From JALOOE01 sp964423545 (GTDB taxonomy: Bacteria; Chloroflexota; Anaerolineae; CG2-30-64-16): a stretch of 19,179 nucleotides of DNA. The notes beneath the pieces are model-generated. The model worked only from the letters and a program-made list of their open reading frames with translations. It ran no database searches and was not told the DNA's origin. Below are positions 14,564 to 19,179 of this stretch, in pieces (position 1 is the stretch's first letter; each line of letters begins with the position of its first letter). Where the stretch lies: contig CAYRFV010000090.1 of the NCBI GenBank assembly GCA_964423545.1, forward strand, positions 1 to 19,179, written 5' to 3'. A program made the position numbers and the translations under genes.

Positions 14564-15601
14564 TCACCATGCCCGGCGATACTGGAACGGCGCGGGCAGG
14601 TCGCCCCCCAGCTCGCGCGCGGCGCGCAGCGGCCAGTAGGGGTCGCGCAGCGACTGCCGAGCGATCAGGACGGCGTCGGCGCGGCCCGAGCGCACGATCT
14701 CGTCGGCCTGTCGCGCCGTGGTGATCAGCCCCACCGCAGCGGTCGTGATGCCGCTCTCGCGCTTGATTCGCTCGGCGAAGGGGACCTGGTAGCCCGGACC
14801 GGTCTGGATCTGTTGATCCGCCGAGAGCCCGCCTGATGATACGTCGAGGAGATCGACCCCTTCGGCCTTGAGCCACCCCGCCAGCGTCACGCTCTGCGCG
14901 ATATCCCAGCTTGGCCCGTCTGCCAGCCAGTCGGTGGCGCTGATTCGCACGAAGAGGGGCAGCCGCTCCGGCCACACCTGGCGCACGGCCCGCACCACCT
15001 CCAACAGAAGTCGCGCCCGGTTCTCCAGGGGGCCGCCATAGGCGTCAGTGCGGCGGTTGCTGACCGGCGACAGGAACTCGTGGAGCAGGTAGCCGTGGGC
15101 TGCATGAATCTCGATGGCCTGGAAACCCGCCCGCTCGGCGCGGCCTGCCGCCGCCCTGAACGCCTCTACGATGGCCCGCAGGTCGCTGGCGGTCGCCTCG
15201 GCTGGCGCGCCCAGCTCGGGCGAGAAGGCCAGTGCGCTCGGTCCGATCTTGCCCGGCACCCCTGCTTTCCGGCCTGCGTGCGCAATCTGGATGGCAGGGA
15301 TGGCGCCGTGCTCGGCCACGAAGCGGACGATGGGGAGGAACGCCTCGGCCTGCACATCGTTCCATAGCCCCAGATCCTGCGCGCTGATCCGCCCGCGCGG
15401 CTCCACCGCGGTCGCCTCCGCTACGATCAGCCCCGCGCCGCCGACTGCGCGACTGCCCAGGTGCACCAGGTGCCATTCGGTCGGTGCGCCGTCTTCGGCG
15501 AAGACCGAATACTGGCACATGGGCGAAATCCACAGCCGGTTGCGCGCGGTGATCCCGCGCAGCGTTATCGGCGCGAACAAGTGCGGTGTCGATGCTGTCA
15601 T
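14564..15601 (-). CDS. old yellow enzyme family NADPH:flavin oxidoreductase (YqjM/NamA type)
   Basis: 345 aa, FMN-dependent TIM barrel, close to the usual length of about 340. ISPMCQYS (25-32) has the Cys29 and Tyr31 that mark the YqjM class and tune the flavin. The substrate-binding histidines are His166 and His169 in EIHAAHGYLLHEFLSP; the FMN-phosphate region is in the C-terminal GLITTARQADEIV and RADAVLIARQSLRDP. Such enzymes reduce activated C=C bonds of enones, nitro compounds and similar electrophiles in the cytoplasm; the natural substrate is usually unknown. The ATG at 15601 has GGGGGG about 5 nt upstream and yields the family N-terminus (LFAPITLRGITARNR). The in-frame extension to 15724 is excluded because it consists of a duplication of the start region. 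Same strand as Elp3, 119 nt apart. Confidence 0.93.
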   Translation of the reverse strand: MTASTPHLFAPITLRGITARNRLWISPMCQYSVFAEDGAPTEWHLVHLGSRAVGGAGLIVAEATAVEPRGRISAQDLGLWNDVQAEAFLPIVRFVAEHGAIPAIQIAHAGRKAGVPGKIGPSALAFSPELGAPAEATASDLRAIVEAFRAAAGRAERAGFQAIEIHAAHGYLLHEFLSPVSNRRTDAYGGPLENRARLLLEVVRAVRQVWPERLPLFVRISATDWLADGPSWDIAQSVTLAGWLKAEGVDLLDVSSGGLSADQQIQTGPGYQVPFAERIKRESGITTAAVGLITTARQADEIVRSGRADAVLIARQSLRDPYWPLRAARELGGDLPAPFQYRRAW

Positions 15602-15693
15602 GCATTCCCCCCAGATGGGCTGCCCTACCGTGCCTACGTCAAAGCGCGCGGAGAGAGTGTCGATGCTGTCATGCATTCCCCCCAGATGGGCTG
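15586..15693 (-). repeat. 37-nt direct repeat duplicating the ribosome site and start of the reductase gene
   Basis: Bases 15586-15622 and 15657-15693 are identical over 37 nt, offset 71 nt. Each copy contains the G-run ribosome site, the ATG and codons reading MTAST. The upstream copy (ATG at 15672) is in a different frame and would give a 12-codon upstream ORF ending at 15634. Confidence 0.92.
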
Positions 15694-15720
15694 GCCGCCC
15701 GCGCCGCGACCCGTAGCCGC

Positions 15721-17404
<1,684 letters not shown>

Positions 17405-17406
<2 letters not shown>

Positions 17407-18184
17407 GAATCGTGACACCTGTGCGATGCTTCTCGATCTGAACCGCCGTTTCTATGCGCAGTTTGCCGCCGACTTTGCCCGGACGCGGCGCAGTTGGCCG
17501 CCCGGCTTCGATCGTATTCTACCGCATCTCCGGCAGGCCGCCAACGTGGTCGATCTCGGCTGCGGCAACGGACGGCTGTTGGCTTTTCTGGCAGCTCGCG
17601 GCTGGCGCGGCGACTACTGCGGGGTGGACAGCAGTCCGGCGCTGCTGGCCGTCGCGGCGCGATTGGCCAGTGCGACAGGCCCGGCGACGCCGGGCCCCGG
17701 CGTCTCGGTCCGTTTCCTTCAGGCGGAGCTGGCGACCCCCGATGTGGAGGCGCCGTTGGACTGGCCGGAGGAGCTCGCACGGGGTGCGTGGGACGTCGTG
17801 GCTTCGCTGGCGGTGCTGCATCACATTCCCGGTGCGGTCCACCGCGTTAAGCTGCTTGCGGCGTGCGCCCGGCTGCTGCGGCCCGGCGGCCTGCTTCTCC
17901 TCTCGACGTGGCAGTTTCTCAGCGTCCCGCGTCTGTGCGCGCGCATCCTGCCCTGGGAAAGCGTGGGGCTGCATCCCGAGGAGATGGAGCCAGGGGACTA
18001 CCTGCTGCCGTGGGGTGAGAACGCGGCCGGGGTGCGCTACTGCGCGGCGATCGACGCGGCCGCCGTGCGCGACCTGGGTGCGGCCGCCGGCCTGGCGCTG
18101 CTGGAAACCTTTCGCTCCGACGGGCAAGGTGGGGCGCTGAGTCTCTACGCGCGCCTGGCCCCGGCCGCTAGCGCGTCCAGGTGA
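17405..18184 (+). CDS. SAM methyltransferase resembling Trm9/ALKBH8 tRNA wobble-uridine methyltransferase
   Basis: 259 aa from ATG 17405; ATG 17426 is an equally good start and gives MLLDLNRRFY. The N-terminus FYAQFAADFARTRRSWPPGFDRIL (16-39) parallels the Trm9-family signature of Tyr, Ala, Phe, then TR, then a Trp-Pro pair. Motif I is VVDLGCGNGRLL (48-59), motif II VVASLAVLHHI (131-141), and motif III LRPGGLLLLSTWQF (158-171). Then GDYLLPW (197-203) and RY (211-212) lie where Trm9 has its conserved VPW and RYY elements. Trm9 methylates cm5U34, the product of Elp3, to mcm5U34. The divergent elp3 gene strongly supports this role. Its 3' end overlaps the convergent LysM gene by 17 nt. A generic methyltransferase_11 enzyme is the alternative. 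No clear promoter was found between the two starts. Confidence 0.8.
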
Positions 18185-19073
18185 AGGTGCGCGTTGCGCT
18201 CGGGGGGCTGGCGGGGACGCCGGGCTGATCCGGCGCGCCGGTCATGATCTGTACGAACCAGGCAAAACGTGTGGCATCGCTGCCGGCGATGCGGTAGTCC
18301 GGTGGAAGCCGCCACACCGTGCCCTTGGTCCAGTACGGGGCCACCAGGGCGTCGGAGCCGATGACCTTGACCGTGACGACATACCACTGGTCTTTGGCCA
18401 ACAGAGTCGACGCNNNNNNNNNNGCAGCCCAGCGCAACAGCAGCTCACCGTCGCCACGCACTACGGCCTGATCGGCTGGCGAGAGGAGGATCGGCGCCCG
18501 CAGCGCGGCCTCCGGCGTGGCCGACGGGGTCGGCGAAATGGTGGCCGTCGCGAGCGGGGTCGGCGTCGGTGTGCGATTGCTCAGTGGGATCAGCAACCGG
18601 TCGCCGGGCCGGAGCATGTCGTTGGGTCCGCGCTTGTTGGCCGAGAGGATCCAATCCATGCGCGAGCCGAAACGTTCAGCGATCTCACTGATCGTGTCGC
18701 CCGGCTGCACGCTGTAGAGCAATGTCCCGCCCGACGGCGTGGGCGTTGGCCCTATGCCCCCGGACGGGCCCGCGACCGGGACGATCAACTCATCGCCGGG
18801 ATGGATGATGCTGTTTGCCGTCAGTCCGTTCGCCTCGATGATGTCCTTGGCTGAAGAGCCGTACTTGTCAGCGATGATCCCGAACGACTCGCCTGGCTGC
18901 ACTTTGTGGCGCACAGGGGTCGGCACGGGTGTCTTGGTGGACTCGGGAGTGCTGGTCGACGCAGGCGTCGGCGTATCCGGGGGCGGCGTCGGCGTAAGGC
19001 GCGTCGTTGGGGGGCGGAGGGTCGCCGTAACGCTCGCGGCAGGCGGCGCGATCCCCGCGCCCTCCCCTCGCAC
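18168..19073 (-). CDS. LysM-domain protein, Thr/Pro-rich linkers; N-terminus uncertain, 10-N gap inside
   Basis: About 301 aa counted from GTG 19073. Two LysM domains (about 55-99, HKVQPGESFGIIADKYG..., and 119-164, SVQPGDTISEIAERFG...) are joined by Pro/Thr/Gly linkers. The C-terminal 110 or so residues start with ILLSPADQAVV and end in PPSATRTFTWTR, an Ig-like beta domain. LysM modules bind peptidoglycan, so the protein should be exported. However, no signal peptide is encoded on this strand: the frame stays open to the window edge with only Arg/Gly-rich sequence, and the first residues (GAGIAPPAAS) look like a mature lipoprotein after its cysteine. Four residues (217-220) are lost in the N gap. 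True start unknown. Confidence 0.8.
   Translation of the reverse strand: MRGEGAGIAPPAASVTATLRPPTTRLTPTPPPDTPTPASTSTPESTKTPVPTPVRHKVQPGESFGIIADKYGSSAKDIIEANGLTANSIIHPGDELIVPVAGPSGGIGPTPTPSGGTLLYSVQPGDTISEIAERFGSRMDWILSANKRGPNDMLRPGDRLLIPLSNRTPTPTPLATATISPTPSATPEAALRAPILLSPADQAVVRGDGELLLRWAXXXXASTLLAKDQWYVVTVKVIGSDALVAPYWTKGTVWRLPPDYRIAGSDATRFAWFVQIMTGAPDQPGVPASPPSATRTFTWTR
18414..18423. other. assembly gap (10 N)
   Basis: Ten unresolved bases inside the LysM gene. They add about 3.3 codons, and the surrounding frame stays open on both sides, so the true gap length may or may not be 10. Confidence 0.99.
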
Positions 19074-19082
19074 GGAGTTGAC

Positions 19083-19179
19083 ATGGAACGACCCTCGTCC
19101 GCCACATCGACCGCCCTCCGGGGGCCGCTCCCCGCGCTCGCCGCCGCGGCCCTCGCGGCCGGGCTCGCCGGGTGCGGCG
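19083..19179 (+). CDS. lipoprotein signal peptide (5' end of a gene, cut by window edge)
   Basis: ATG 19083 has GGAG about 6 nt upstream. It encodes a basic N-terminus (Arg3, Arg13), a hydrophobic Ala/Leu stretch (about 15-27), then the lipobox Leu28-Ala29-Gly30-Cys31, the cut site for signal peptidase II. The mature part is beyond the window. It is divergent from the LysM gene with only about 10 nt between possible starts. It may be a separate lipoprotein gene, or it may be the missing signal peptide of the LysM protein in inverted orientation. The ORF is short and judged by signal-peptide quality alone. Confidence 0.6.
   Translation, partial: MERPSSATSTALRGPLPALAAAALAAGLAGCG

Noticed and set aside
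13228..14724. 498-aa plus-strand ORF antisense to the Cna-B-like gene and its promoter
   Set aside because: No recognisable domain, crosses the promoter region, composition of a shadow frame.
18821..19107. two other minus-strand frames starting near 19105 as the LysM N-terminus
   Set aside because: Both are Arg-rich without a hydrophobic segment and are out of frame with the LysM domains.

Overview
The window is a high-GC bacterial fragment that best fits the Chloroflexota (Anaerolineae/Caldilineae-like). The signs are Thr-Pro-rich linkers joining LysM and YkuD domains, glycosyltransferase-39 membrane proteins with soluble beta-rich tails, and a bacterial Elp3. Genus cannot be read from the sequence. 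The window contains a 10-N gap at 18414-18423, so it comes from a scaffolded draft, and frameshifts or rearrangements may be assembly faults. No rRNA, tRNA, CRISPR array, transposase or prophage gene was seen.

Layout. (1) 1-2456, minus strand: a translin/TRAX-family gene with a near-consensus, apparently leaderless promoter, then a membrane-anchored L,D-transpeptidase, then a YfhO-like membrane protein cut by the left edge. (2) 2457-3640: a zone of gene remnants and regulatory DNA. It holds a fragment of the transketolase C-terminal domain, a hypothetical gene broken by two frameshifts, and a 44-nt copy of the 3' end of the LysM gene found at the other end of the window. (3) 3641-4357, plus strand: a two-TM protein with a double zinc ribbon, a hairpin-rich leader and an 18-nt repeat tract. 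(4) 4416-14412, minus strand: a compact cluster behind a strong promoter at 14489-14516. In transcription order it encodes a carboxypeptidase-regulatory-like repeat protein, a partner sharing its C-terminal domain, a GT39, a SAM methyltransferase, a second GT39, a polyprenyl-phosphate-mannose-synthase-like GT2 and a DegT/perosamine-synthase-like aminotransferase. This reads as a cell-surface glycan locus: the GT2 charges a polyprenyl phosphate, the GT39 enzymes transfer from it outside the membrane, and the aminotransferase and methyltransferase may modify sugars. (5) 14564-15601: an old-yellow-enzyme reductase with a duplicated start region. (6) 15721-18184: Elp3 head-to-head with a methyltransferase resembling the eukaryotic Trm9/ALKBH8 enzyme that acts directly after Elp3 in wobble-uridine modification; the two start codons overlap. 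(7) 18168-19179: a LysM protein without its own signal peptide, and on the opposite strand at the window edge a lipoprotein signal peptide.

The most interesting points are the Elp3/Trm9-like pair, the two adjacent proteins sharing an unrecognised C-terminal domain at the head of the glycan operon, the bacterial translin, the remnant zone, and at least six unrelated short tandem repeat tracts (12-21 nt periods).
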